This document shows positions 18,447 through 26,068 of a stretch of 60,280 nucleotides of DNA, piece by piece. The DNA lies in contig JALSQD010000012.1 in the NCBI GenBank assembly GCA_026985615.1, positions 1 through 60,280 on the forward strand, written 5' to 3'. The notes below the pieces were generated by a model, which saw nothing but the letters and a program-made list of their open reading frames with translations, was not told where the DNA came from and searched no databases. Position 1 is the stretch's first letter. Every line of letters begins with the position of its first letter. The position numbers and the translations under genes are program-made. This stretch comes from Thermaceae bacterium (GTDB lineage Bacteria; Deinococcota; Deinococci; Deinococcales; Marinithermaceae).

Positions 18447-19988
18447 CTAGTGGACCGGTATTGGTTCCCAGAGCGCGCAGCGGCGGTCGCTGTCGTCGGG
18501 GGCCCAGCCCCAGGGCAGCGCGAGTTCGAGCCACCAGCCCGAGCCGATCTCCGGTGCCGGCACCCGCGCCGCCCGCGGGGTCTCGCCGTAGGCGAAGCGC
18601 ACCCAGGCGTCCTGCACTGCGCGCGCGAGCGGATCGGTGCGCTCGAGCTCGTCGGCCGAGAGAAAGAGCCCCCAAAAGGGCCAGATCGCACGGGTGTCGA
18701 AGACGAAGGGAAGCTCCATCCCATGCATGCTGCCTAGCCGGGGCCAGTAAGGGCTGGCGTAGGAGAAATGGTAAGCCCACACCGGTGCGCGCGCCGCCTG
18801 CCAGCGACCGGCACGGTAGGTGGGGCAGATCAGGATGCGCTCGCCCATGTAGGCGTAGTAGGCGGCCAGGGCGTCCTCGCCGAAACGCGCCCGGTAGCGG
18901 GCGATCGCCTCCTCCGCCCGCGGCCCTTCCTTCTCGCGCATGAGCGCCTCCACCCCCGCCCAGGTGGACTTTGCGGGGTCGCCCGGCGCGGTCACGTCGA
19001 GGCGGTACTCGTCTTTCGTCGTGCCCACAAAGAGCGGCACCGGCGCCGTCCGCCCAGCGGCCAGGGCCCGCTCGGGAGGCTCGGTAAGCACGTAACCATC
19101 CACCACCGGCTTGAAGGGCACCTTCTCGAAGTCGGTCTCGAAGGGTACGAGCGCGGTCAGCTCGTCCACCTCCAGGCCGCGCCAGCAGGCCAGGTCGTCC
19201 AGCGCGCAGCCCATCTGCTCGGCGAAGGCGTGCGCGCGGGCGTAGGCTTCCTCACGTTCGTAGACGAAGCTGCACCCGCCCGACTCCAGCACCGCCCGGT
19301 CGAAGGCCCCGCGCGCCAGCGGGCTGGCCAGTAGCGTGCACAGCGACATCGCCCCCGCCGACTCGCCAAAGGCGGTCACGTTCTGCGGGTCGCCCCCAAA
19401 CCCCCCGATCTGCCGCCGCACCCACTCGAAAGCGGCGATCTGGTCGAGCAGACCGTAGTTTCCGGTGCTGCTGTGCGGGTCTTCCCCGGCCAGCGCTGGC
19501 AGCGCCAGGAAGCCGAAGGGCCCCAGCCGGTAGTTGATCGTCACCACCACCACGCCCCGACGCGCTAGCGCCGCGCCGTCGTAGATGGGCTCGGCCCCGC
19601 TGCCGCCGGTGAAACTGCCCCCGTGCACGAAGACCATCACCGGCCAGCCGCCCGCGGGCGGATCGCCGTCGGGCACCCAAACGTTGAGGTTGAGGCAGTC
19701 CTCATTCGCCTCCGGCACGTAGGGCCCGAGCCAGCGTCCCAGCCGCAGCGTGATGGAGCCGCGCTGGGGGCAAATGGGGCCGTATGCCCGGGCATCGAGC
19801 ACACCGCTCCAAGCGTCCACCCGCCGCGGTGCCTCCCAGCGGCCGGCGTGGGCGTAGGGGATGCCCTTGAAAACGAGCACGCCCTCCTCGGCGTAGCCCC
19901 GCACCCAACCGCCCGGCAGGCGCACCGTCTCGCCACCCGCCAGCGCCAGTCCGGCGAGCAGGAGCAGCAGCAAGGCGGCCCGCTTCAC
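18447..19988 (-). CDS. Exported type-B carboxylesterase
   Basis: A 513-residue alpha/beta hydrolase. GTG at 19988 starts a signal peptide (KRAALLLLLLAGLALAGG). FKGIPYAHAGRWEAP and EDCLNLNVWVPDG are type-B esterase signatures, PVMVFVHGGSFTGGSG supplies the oxyanion hole, and FGESAGAMS carries the nucleophile Ser210. Six or so cysteines in the mature part may form disulfides outside the cell. It would hydrolyse short-chain esters in the periplasm. The start overlaps the mscS stop (GTGA). A longer upstream reading exists but has no export signal. Confidence 0.88.
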   Translation of the reverse strand: MKRAALLLLLLAGLALAGGETVRLPGGWVRGYAEEGVLVFKGIPYAHAGRWEAPRRVDAWSGVLDARAYGPICPQRGSITLRLGRWLGPYVPEANEDCLNLNVWVPDGDPPAGGWPVMVFVHGGSFTGGSGAEPIYDGAALARRGVVVVTINYRLGPFGFLALPALAGEDPHSSTGNYGLLDQIAAFEWVRRQIGGFGGDPQNVTAFGESAGAMSLCTLLASPLARGAFDRAVLESGGCSFVYEREEAYARAHAFAEQMGCALDDLACWRGLEVDELTALVPFETDFEKVPFKPVVDGYVLTEPPERALAAGRTAPVPLFVGTTKDEYRLDVTAPGDPAKSTWAGVEALMREKEGPRAEEAIARYRARFGEDALAAYYAYMGERILICPTYRAGRWQAARAPVWAYHFSYASPYWPRLGSMHGMELPFVFDTRAIWPFWGLFLSADELERTDPLARAVQDAWVRFAYGETPRAARVPAPEIGSGWWLELALPWGWAPDDSDRRCALWEPIPVH

Positions 19989-21082
19989 GCCTGGGCTTCC
20001 CCGTCCTGCCGCAGCCACACCGTCCGCTGCGGGAAGGGGATCTCGATTCCCTCGGCGTCGAGGCGGTTCTTGATGCGGCGGTTGAACTCGCGCGCCACGC
20101 CCCACTGCTCCTTGGCCTTGACGTTGAACATCACCCGCACCACCACCGCGCTGTCGCCGAGCTCGTTCACGCCCAAGAGCTGGGGCGGCTCGGTGAACTT
20201 GGCGCGCCACTCGGGGTCTTCGTAGAACTTCTGGGCCTCATCGCCAATTACCTCGAGCGCCCGGTCCACCTCGACCCCGTAGGCCACCCCCACGTCCACG
20301 ACCGCCCGCGCCCAGTCGCGACTCATGACGGTCACGCGGTTGATCTGTCCGTTGGGAACGAAGTGCACCTTACCCTCGAGGTCACGCAGCACCGTGAGGC
20401 GCAGGTTCATCCGCTCCACGCCCCCGGCGAGGTCGCCCACGCGGATCACGTCGCCAACGCCGTACTGGTCTTCGAGAATGATGAAGAAGCCGTTGATAAC
20501 GTCGCGCACCAGGTTTTGCGAGGCAAAAGAGATGGCCAGGCCAGCAATCCCGGCGCCGGCGATGAGGGCGCTCACGTTGATGCCCAGGTTGGCCAGCACC
20601 ATCAGCGCCCCCACCGTAATCACCACGACCTTGGCCGTGGACTCCACCACGGTGAGGAGCGTCTGTTTGCGCACCTTCTGCCGCTCGAAATCGCCACCGT
20701 CAGCGATCTTGATGCGCGCCGCCATCACCCCAACCATGCGCCAGGCGGCGTAGGTACCGGCGAGGATGAGGAGCACCCCCAGGCCGCGCGAGCCGAGCCA
20801 GCGCACCAAGAGCGAGCCCCAGGTGTGCAGGGGCTCGAGCTTTACGTCGTGCAGGTAGACCACAAAGGCGAGCAGCGCGGTCGCCACCATCACCCACCAG
20901 CCCATAGCCAGCAGGCGCCAGAAGGGATCGTCGCGGGTGTCGCTGGTCAGGCGCGCGAACCAGCCGAAAAGGCGGGCGCCAGACCGGCCGACGTAGTAGG
21001 CCAGGATCAGGGCCAGCAAGCTGACGAGGTACTTGATCCAGAGGGGAGCGTCTTGTAGGCGCAGGAAGTCCGCGGCGTCCAT
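19985..21082 (-). CDS. Small-conductance mechanosensitive channel, MscS family
   Basis: A 365-residue membrane protein with about four or five hydrophobic segments. The pore-lining helix and following beta-domain, GINVSALIAGAGIAGLAISF then ASQNLVRDVINGFFIILEDQ, are the MscS signature. The lower vestibule domain follows (VGDVIRVGDLAGGVERMNLR and NGQINRVTVMSRDW). It opens under membrane tension to release solutes on osmotic downshock. TAGAAT six bases before the ATG overlaps the plsX stop, so mscS has its own promoter although it is only four bases from plsX. Confidence 0.93.
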   Translation of the reverse strand: MDAADFLRLQDAPLWIKYLVSLLALILAYYVGRSGARLFGWFARLTSDTRDDPFWRLLAMGWWVMVATALLAFVVYLHDVKLEPLHTWGSLLVRWLGSRGLGVLLILAGTYAAWRMVGVMAARIKIADGGDFERQKVRKQTLLTVVESTAKVVVITVGALMVLANLGINVSALIAGAGIAGLAISFASQNLVRDVINGFFIILEDQYGVGDVIRVGDLAGGVERMNLRLTVLRDLEGKVHFVPNGQINRVTVMSRDWARAVVDVGVAYGVEVDRALEVIGDEAQKFYEDPEWRAKFTEPPQLLGVNELGDSAVVVRVMFNVKAKEQWGVAREFNRRIKNRLDAEGIEIPFPQRTVWLRQDGEAQA

Positions 21083-21086
21083 GCCG

Positions 21087-22064
21087 CTATTCTACGGCGG
21101 CCAGGGCCTCGACCAGCCCCGAGACCGCCATCTTGTGCGCCCGCACCAGGGCGTTCTTGACCGCGCGCCGGTCGGAAGCGCCGTGGCCGATGAAGGCAGG
21201 TCCACGCACACCCAGAAGCGGCATTGCGCCGTACTCAGCGGGGTCCATACGGGCGGCCAGCTCCTTCAGGGCGTCCTTCACCAGCAACACCCCCAGCTTG
21301 GCCCGCAGGCTGCTGGTAAGCGCCTCCTTGATCCAGCCGAAGAGGATACGCGCCTCACCTTCGGCCAGCTTGAGCACCACGTTCCCGGTGAAGCCGTCGG
21401 TTACCACCACATCAGCCACGTCGGCCAGCACGTCGCGCCCCTCGACGTTGCCCACGAAGTTGAGGCCCGCCTCCGCCAGCATCGGATGGGCCTCGAGCAC
21501 GAGCTGGTTGCCCTTGGTGGGCTCCTCGCCGATCGAGAGCAATCCCACCCGCGGCCGCGTCACCCCGCTCATCCGCTCGGCGTAGGCCGCCCCCATACGG
21601 GCGAACTGCAGCAGGTGCGCCGGCCGCACGTCGGCGTTGGCCCCGGCGTCGATCAGGTGCACCCGGCCGGAGGGGGCCTGGGATGGGATCTCGGCGAGGA
21701 TGGCCGGGCGCTCGATCCCGCGCACCCGCCCCAGGGTGAAAAGCGCCGAGGCCATGGTGGCCCCCGAGTGGCCCATGCTCACCGCCGCCTCGGCCTCGCC
21801 CTCCTTGACCATGCGCATGGCCACGTTGATCGAGGCCTGGCGGCGCCGGCGCACCTCGGTGGCGTGGGCGTGCATCTCGATGACCTCGGGCGCGTGGACG
21901 ATGGGCAGCCCTCCGCCCTGGGCCGCGAGCTCCTCGCGCAGCCGCGCCTCGTCGCCCACGAGCACCACCGGCACCCCCTCGGCGCGCGCGAGCAGCGCGC
22001 CGGCCACGGTCTCGCGGGGCGCATGGTCCCCGCCCATGGCGTCGAGGGCGACGGGGGCGGTCAT
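21087..22064 (-). CDS. plsX: Phosphate acyltransferase PlsX
   Basis: A 325-residue cytosolic or peripheral enzyme that makes acyl-phosphate from acyl-ACP at the start of phospholipid synthesis. Family blocks: VALDAMGGDHAPRETVAGAL at the N-terminus, SMGHSGATMASALFTLGRVRG, DAGANADVRPAHLLQFARMG and VVTDGFTGNVVLKLAEG. I use the ATG at 22064 (MTAPVALDAMGG), one base after the trxA stop; an upstream extension enters trxA. It is normally found with fabD/fabH, which are not here. Confidence 0.94.
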   Translation of the reverse strand: MTAPVALDAMGGDHAPRETVAGALLARAEGVPVVLVGDEARLREELAAQGGGLPIVHAPEVIEMHAHATEVRRRRQASINVAMRMVKEGEAEAAVSMGHSGATMASALFTLGRVRGIERPAILAEIPSQAPSGRVHLIDAGANADVRPAHLLQFARMGAAYAERMSGVTRPRVGLLSIGEEPTKGNQLVLEAHPMLAEAGLNFVGNVEGRDVLADVADVVVTDGFTGNVVLKLAEGEARILFGWIKEALTSSLRAKLGVLLVKDALKELAARMDPAEYGAMPLLGVRGPAFIGHGASDRRAVKNALVRAHKMAVSGLVEALAAVE

Positions 22065-22065
22065 C

Positions 22066-22392
22066 TCAGGCTTTGGGCAGGTGTTTTTCGATGCGGGCCA
22101 CGAAGTTGCGCTTCGGCTGGGCGCCGATGATGACCTCAACCGGCTCGCCGTTCTTGAAGAGGATGACGGTGGGAATGCTCATCACCCGGAACCGCATCGC
22201 GGTCTTGGGGTTCTCGTCCACGTCAAGCTTGAGGACCTTGAGGCGGCCGTCGTACTCCTCGGCCAGCTCTTCGAGGATGGGCGCGATCATCTTGCAGGGG
22301 CCGCACCACTCGGCCCAGAAATCCACGATCGTCAGGCCGTCTTTGACTTCTTGATCGAACGTATCGTCGGTAACCACGATCGGCTTCGCCAT
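22066..22392 (-). CDS. trxA: Thioredoxin
   Basis: A 108-residue single-domain thioredoxin. The redox site WCGPCK has Cys30 and Cys33, and the cis-proline is in MSIPTVILFKNG. There is no signal peptide, so it acts in the cytoplasm reducing disulfides with thioredoxin reductase. It heads the trxA-plsX pair and shares a 29-base divergent promoter with the DUF309 gene. Confidence 0.96.
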   Translation of the reverse strand: MAKPIVVTDDTFDQEVKDGLTIVDFWAEWCGPCKMIAPILEELAEEYDGRLKVLKLDVDENPKTAMRFRVMSIPTVILFKNGEPVEVIIGAQPKRNFVARIEKHLPKA

Positions 22393-22421
22393 ACGCCCTT
22401 TACTGTAGCATCGAGGCAGCG
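22393..22421. promoter_or_regulatory. Compact divergent promoter trxA / DUF309
   Basis: The 29-base gap holds overlapping -10-like boxes: TACAGT nine bases before the trxA ATG on the minus strand, and TACTGT/TAGCAT on the plus strand toward the DUF309 start. The two directions probably compete. Confidence 0.45.
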
Positions 22422-22739
22422 ATGCGCCAACCGATACCCCACCCCCTCGAAGAGGCCGCGCGATTGTGGCGTGCGGGCGCCTACTGGGAGGCGCACGAAG
22501 CGCTCGAGGTCCTCTGGCGCGAGGCCCGGGGCGAGGAGCGCTGCTTCCTGCAGGGGCTGATCCAGCTGGCTGCGGCGCTGGAGGCCCGCCGCCGGGGCCA
22601 CGCCGCGGGCGCGCGGCGCAATCTGGCCAAGGCGCGGCGCAAGGCCCGACGCTGCGACCGCCTGATGCCCCAGGTGAAGGAAGTGGCCCGGGCGCTCGAG
22701 CGCGGCACGTCCCCGCGCTGGCTAGCGGACGGCACTTAA
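22422..22739 (+). CDS. DUF309-family protein
   Basis: A 105-residue helical protein. The N-terminal core LEEAARLWRAGAYWEAHEALEVLWRE with FLQGLIQLAAAL is the DUF309 signature (conserved W, H and GL/IQ). The C-terminal half is rich in Arg and Ala. The fold is small and helical; the function is unknown. Divergent from trxA. Confidence 0.8.
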   Translation: MRQPIPHPLEEAARLWRAGAYWEAHEALEVLWREARGEERCFLQGLIQLAAALEARRRGHAAGARRNLAKARRKARRCDRLMPQVKEVARALERGTSPRWLADGT

Positions 22740-22775
22740 CCGGTGCTTAACGGCAAGCTGCTAGAATCGGGGCGC

Positions 22776-23093
22776 ATGAAGGACCTCGACCACCTCACAC
22801 GCCTTGCCGAGGCCTACCTGGACCGCAACCGCTTCCAGCCCGGCGACCTGGTCACCTGGAAACCGGGGCTGCGCAACCGCAAGCTGCCCGACTACGGCGA
22901 GCCCATGGTCGTGATCGAGGTGCTCGAGGAGCCCGTCTACGACCAAACCGCCGACTCGGGCTCGCCTTACTTCCGCGAGCCCCTCTCGGTGCGCTGCATG
23001 CTGGTGGACGAGGAGGGCGACGCGCTGGTCTTTCACTTCGACGCCGCCCGGCTCATGCCCTACGGCCTCTGGCGCAGCAGCGTCGCCAACTGA
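22776..23093 (+). CDS. Conserved hypothetical protein
   Basis: A 105-residue acidic protein without membrane segments. FQPGDLVTWKPGLRNRKLP followed by short beta-rich strands (MVVIEVLEE, VRCMLVDEEGDALVFHFD) suggests a small beta-barrel (SH3- or KOW-like); this is inference. I start it at 22776 (MKDLDHLTR), with TAGAAT eight bases upstream. A longer frame from 22743 is possible but has no signal. Confidence 0.6.
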   Translation: MKDLDHLTRLAEAYLDRNRFQPGDLVTWKPGLRNRKLPDYGEPMVVIEVLEEPVYDQTADSGSPYFREPLSVRCMLVDEEGDALVFHFDAARLMPYGLWRSSVAN

Positions 23094-23122
23094 AGCCTCT
23101 TTTGACTGGGTACAATTCAGGC

Positions 23123-23986
23123 ATGGACGCGATCGAAACCCGGATCACCCGCATGCTAGGGATCCGCTACCCCATCGTGGTGGCTCCGATGTTTTTGGTC
23201 TCGAACCGGCCGCTGCTCGAGGCCGTGGCCCGCGCGGGCGCGGTGGGACTCGTCCCCACCCTCAACTTCCGCACCCACGCCGACTACCGCGCCTTCCTGG
23301 AAGCCTGGCCTGAGGGGCTCGCCTTCGGGGTGAACCTGATCCTGAAGGACAACCCGCGGCTGGCCGAGGACCTGGCGGCCACGGTGGAGCACCGGGTGCC
23401 GCTGGTGGTCACCAGCCTGGGCGACCCCACGCCGGTGATCGAGGCCGTCCACGGCTACGGCGGGGTGGTGTGGTGCGACGTGGTGGGGCTGCGCCACGCC
23501 CGGAAGGCCGCCGCGGCCGGGGCCGACGCGCTGGTGGCGGTGGCCGCGGGGGCGGGCGGCCACGCGGGCACGACCAGCCCCTTCGTGCTCGCGCCCTGGC
23601 TGCGCGAGGAAACGGGGCTGCCGGTGCTCGTGGCCGGGGGGCTTTCCACCGGGGCCCAGCTGCTCGCGGCGCTGGCGCTGGGCGACGGCGGCTACTTCGG
23701 CACCCGCTTCATCGCCACCCGGGAGGCGGGCGCGCCCGAGGCCTACAAGCAGGCGCTCGTTCAGGCCCGGCCCGAGGACGTGGTCTACACCCCCGAGGTC
23801 ACCGGGGTGCCCGCGAACTTCCTCAAGGATTCGCTCGTGCGCTTCCGCGCGGAGGGCTCCAAGGCCTGGAAGGACGTCTGGAGCGCCGGACACGGCGTCG
23901 CGTTCATCCGCGACGTGCCCCCCGCCGCCGAGCTGGTGGCGCGGCTGGTGCAGGAGTACCGCGAGGCCAAGGCGCGGCTGCCCTAA
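23123..23986 (+). CDS. Nitronate monooxygenase-family flavoprotein
   Basis: A 287-residue TIM-barrel FMN enzyme. RYPIVVAPMFLVSNRPLLEA is the N-terminal FMN-binding strand. AVAAGAGGHAGTTSPFVLAP carries the conserved GGHxG histidine, and VLVAGGLSTGAQLLAALALG plus GTRFIATREAGAPEAYK form the phosphate-binding end. It belongs with the 2-nitropropane dioxygenase-like proteins, which oxidise alkyl nitronates or reduce enones. TACAAT six bases before the ATG at 23123 indicates a leaderless message. Confidence 0.86.
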   Translation: MDAIETRITRMLGIRYPIVVAPMFLVSNRPLLEAVARAGAVGLVPTLNFRTHADYRAFLEAWPEGLAFGVNLILKDNPRLAEDLAATVEHRVPLVVTSLGDPTPVIEAVHGYGGVVWCDVVGLRHARKAAAAGADALVAVAAGAGGHAGTTSPFVLAPWLREETGLPVLVAGGLSTGAQLLAALALGDGGYFGTRFIATREAGAPEAYKQALVQARPEDVVYTPEVTGVPANFLKDSLVRFRAEGSKAWKDVWSAGHGVAFIRDVPPAAELVARLVQEYREAKARLP

Positions 23987-24031
23987 AACGTCGTCCAGGA
24001 TGCATTTTCATAAGGGTTTCAGGCCACGTGG

Positions 24032-24126
24032 TATACTAGATGTGGACCTGATCAACGGGTGCCTGCAGTAGGCGCGTTCGCGCCGGTGCCCGTCGCGCCC
24101 CAAAACGAAGAAGGAAGGAGGCTTGC
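24032..24126 (+). promoter_or_regulatory. Extended -10 promoter and structured leader of the kamA-like gene
   Basis: TGGTATACT (-10 at 24032-24037 with an extended TG) would start a leader of about 80 bases. Inside it GCCTGCAGTAGGC and GGCGCGTTCGCGCC can each form a short hairpin, before GAAGGAGG and the ATG at 24127. The leader is much longer than those of neighbouring genes. Confidence 0.5.
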
Positions 24127-25425
24127 ATGTACGCCACGCCCGTGGAAACGTACGGACGTTACGAACCGGTAACCCTGAAGAACATCCACAGACACCCCGC
24201 CTACCGGCGCCTGCCCGAAAGCCTGCGCCATGAGCTGGAGGTGGCGGCCCAGGTGCTGCCCTTCCGCACCAACCCATACGTACTCGACGAGCTGATCGAC
24301 TGGGAACGGGTACCCGAAGACCCAATCTTCCAGCTCGTCTTTCCCCAGCGCGCCATGCTCGAGGGCGAGGCCTTCGCCCGCATCGAGGCGGCCATGGCCC
24401 GGGGCGACCGCGACGCGCTCGCCGAGGAGGTCTGGCGGGTGCGCCACGCGATGAACCCGCACCCGGCAGGCCAGCTCACCCACAACGTCCCCGAGCTGGA
24501 CGGCCAGAAACTGCCCGGCTTGCAGCACAAGTACGCCGAGACCGTGCTCTTCTTTCCCGCTGGCGGCCAGACCTGCCACGCCTACTGCACCTACTGTTTC
24601 CGCTGGGCCCAGTTCGTGGGCGACCGCGAGCTCAAGTTCGAATCGAGCCGGGTGGACGAGCTGGTGCGCTACCTGCGCGCCCACCCCGAGGTGACCGACG
24701 TACTCGTCACCGGTGGCGACCCGATGGTGATGAAGTCGAGCCTGCTGGCGCGCTACCTGGAGCCCCTGCTCGAGGTGGAAACCCTGCGCTCGATTCGCAT
24801 CGGCAGCAAGTCGCTGGCCTACTGGCCCATGCGCTTCACCACCGACCCCGACGCCACCGAGGTGCTGCACCTCTTCGAGCACGTGGTGGCTTCGGGCAAG
24901 CAGCTCGCCTTCATGGCCCACTTCAGCCACCCGCGCGAGCTCGAGACCGAGCAGGTCCGGACCGCGATCCATAACCTCCTCACGACCGGCGCGGTGGTGC
25001 GCACCCAGGCGCCGCTCATCAAGCACGTCAACGACGACGCCGACGTATGGGCCGAGAAATGGCGCCAGGAGGTGCGCCTGGGCCTCATTCCCTACTACAT
25101 GTTCGTCGAGCGCGACACTGGCCCCAAGAGCTACTTCGAGGTGCCGCTGGCGCGGGCGCAACAGATATTTGCCGACGCCTACCGCCAGGTCTCGGGCCTC
25201 GCCCGCACCGTGCGCGGTCCCAGCATGTCGGCCTTCCCCGGTAAGGTGCGCGTCGTCGGCACGGCCGAGGTGGCCGGGAAGAAGGTCTTCGTGCTTGAGT
25301 TCCTGCAAGCGCGCGACCCCGCCTGGGTGGGCCGGCCCTTCTTCGCCCGGTTCTCGGAGGAGGCCACCTGGCTCGACGAGCTCGAGCCCGCCTTTGGCGA
25401 AGAGCGCTTCTTCTTCGAGGGCTGA
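24127..25425 (+). CDS. KamA-family radical SAM protein (lysine 2,3-aminomutase-like)
   Basis: A 432-residue radical SAM enzyme. The iron-sulfur cysteines are Cys150, Cys154 and Cys157 in TCHAYCTYCFRWAQF. The barrel continues with VTDVLVTGGDPMVM. Long stretches around HAMNPHPAGQLTHNVPELDG and VVRTQAPLIKHVNDDADVWA are in the same order as lysine 2,3-aminomutase. The usual PLP-lysine context GGGGKIP is absent; SAFPGKVRVVG at about residues 367-378 (Lys373) lies in the equivalent place. So it may be a KamA relative with altered substrate or without PLP. It follows a long leader and ends at a terminator, as a single-gene unit. Confidence 0.8.
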   Translation: MYATPVETYGRYEPVTLKNIHRHPAYRRLPESLRHELEVAAQVLPFRTNPYVLDELIDWERVPEDPIFQLVFPQRAMLEGEAFARIEAAMARGDRDALAEEVWRVRHAMNPHPAGQLTHNVPELDGQKLPGLQHKYAETVLFFPAGGQTCHAYCTYCFRWAQFVGDRELKFESSRVDELVRYLRAHPEVTDVLVTGGDPMVMKSSLLARYLEPLLEVETLRSIRIGSKSLAYWPMRFTTDPDATEVLHLFEHVVASGKQLAFMAHFSHPRELETEQVRTAIHNLLTTGAVVRTQAPLIKHVNDDADVWAEKWRQEVRLGLIPYYMFVERDTGPKSYFEVPLARAQQIFADAYRQVSGLARTVRGPSMSAFPGKVRVVGTAEVAGKKVFVLEFLQARDPAWVGRPFFARFSEEATWLDELEPAFGEERFFFEG

Positions 25426-25440
25426 CCTTTGCGCGTTCCG

Positions 25441-25467
25441 CCCGCCCGCCTCCGCGGGCGGGGCTTT
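25441..25467 (+). terminator. Intrinsic terminator after kamA-like gene
   Basis: Perfect 9-bp stem (25441-25449 with 25454-25462), CTCC loop, followed by GCTTTT. Confidence 0.85.
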
Positions 25468-25519
25468 TCGTGCCCGAATTCCCATCCTTCCCAGACGGCG
25501 GGTGTGCGAAGATGGAGCC

Positions 25520-26068
25520 ATGCGCATCGGCGTGCTCCTCACCATGGGCTTCCTCGAGGCCGAGGTCGCGCCCGTGCTCGACGCCGCCCGCATCCTGCGC
25601 GAGGCGGGGTCCGAACTCGAGGCCTTCACCCTGGCCAAGAGCCGCCACGCGCTCGAGGGTGCGGCCGGGAGCGTCTGGACGGCCAAGTACGCCCTCTCCG
25701 CGCGGCCCCGGCTCGACGTGCTGGTGGTGCCGGGCAGCCTGGGGCTCGCCCGCGCCGGCCGCGACCTGCAGGTCGAGCTGTGGTTCGATGAGGTGTGGGA
25801 CGAGCTCCAAGCGGTCTTCCTCGGTGCTAACGGCCCGGTCTTTCTGGGTGAGCTGGGGCACGTGCCCCAGCTCGTGGCCGCGCACCCCGCATACGCGGAC
25901 GAGGTAAAGCGTTACGCCAAGCTGGGCCATGAGACCGCCTACGCCGTGGGCAAGGTCACGACCACCGCCGGCTACCTCTTCCTGCTGGGGGCGCTGCTTG
26001 ACCACCTGCAGGCTGCCGGCTTCGACATCGAACCAGTCCTCAGTCAGATGGCGCTGGCCTTTGACTGA
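25520..26068 (+). CDS. DJ-1/PfpI-like (class I glutamine amidotransferase-like) protein
   Basis: A 182-residue alpha/beta protein. MRIGVLLTMGFLEAEVAPVLDAARIL matches the first strand and helix of DJ-1/PfpI proteins, including the conserved glutamate, and RLDVLVVPGSLGLARAG is the second conserved loop. The usual nucleophile-elbow cysteine (AxCxG) is not visible; the corresponding stretch reads VFLGELGHVPQL. It is therefore probably not an active protease or glyoxalase of the common type. I start it at 25520 based on the first homologous residue. Its 3' end overlaps the regulator on the other strand by 25 bases. Confidence 0.65.
   Translation: MRIGVLLTMGFLEAEVAPVLDAARILREAGSELEAFTLAKSRHALEGAAGSVWTAKYALSARPRLDVLVVPGSLGLARAGRDLQVELWFDEVWDELQAVFLGANGPVFLGELGHVPQLVAAHPAYADEVKRYAKLGHETAYAVGKVTTTAGYLFLLGALLDHLQAAGFDIEPVLSQMALAFD

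Noticed and set aside
18447..20210. Carboxylesterase read from a start inside mscS
   Set aside because: The added segment is not homologous; the GTG at 19988 gives a proper signal peptide and a GTGA coupling.
23987..24126. Riboswitch upstream of the kamA-like gene
   Set aside because: Two short hairpins are present, but I could match no known riboswitch core (lysine, SAM, glycine), so it is only noted as a structured leader.
24052..25686. Minus-strand frame of 544 codons opposite the kamA-like gene
   Set aside because: Antisense to a clear radical SAM gene with conserved cysteines; composition is typical of an antisense high-GC frame.
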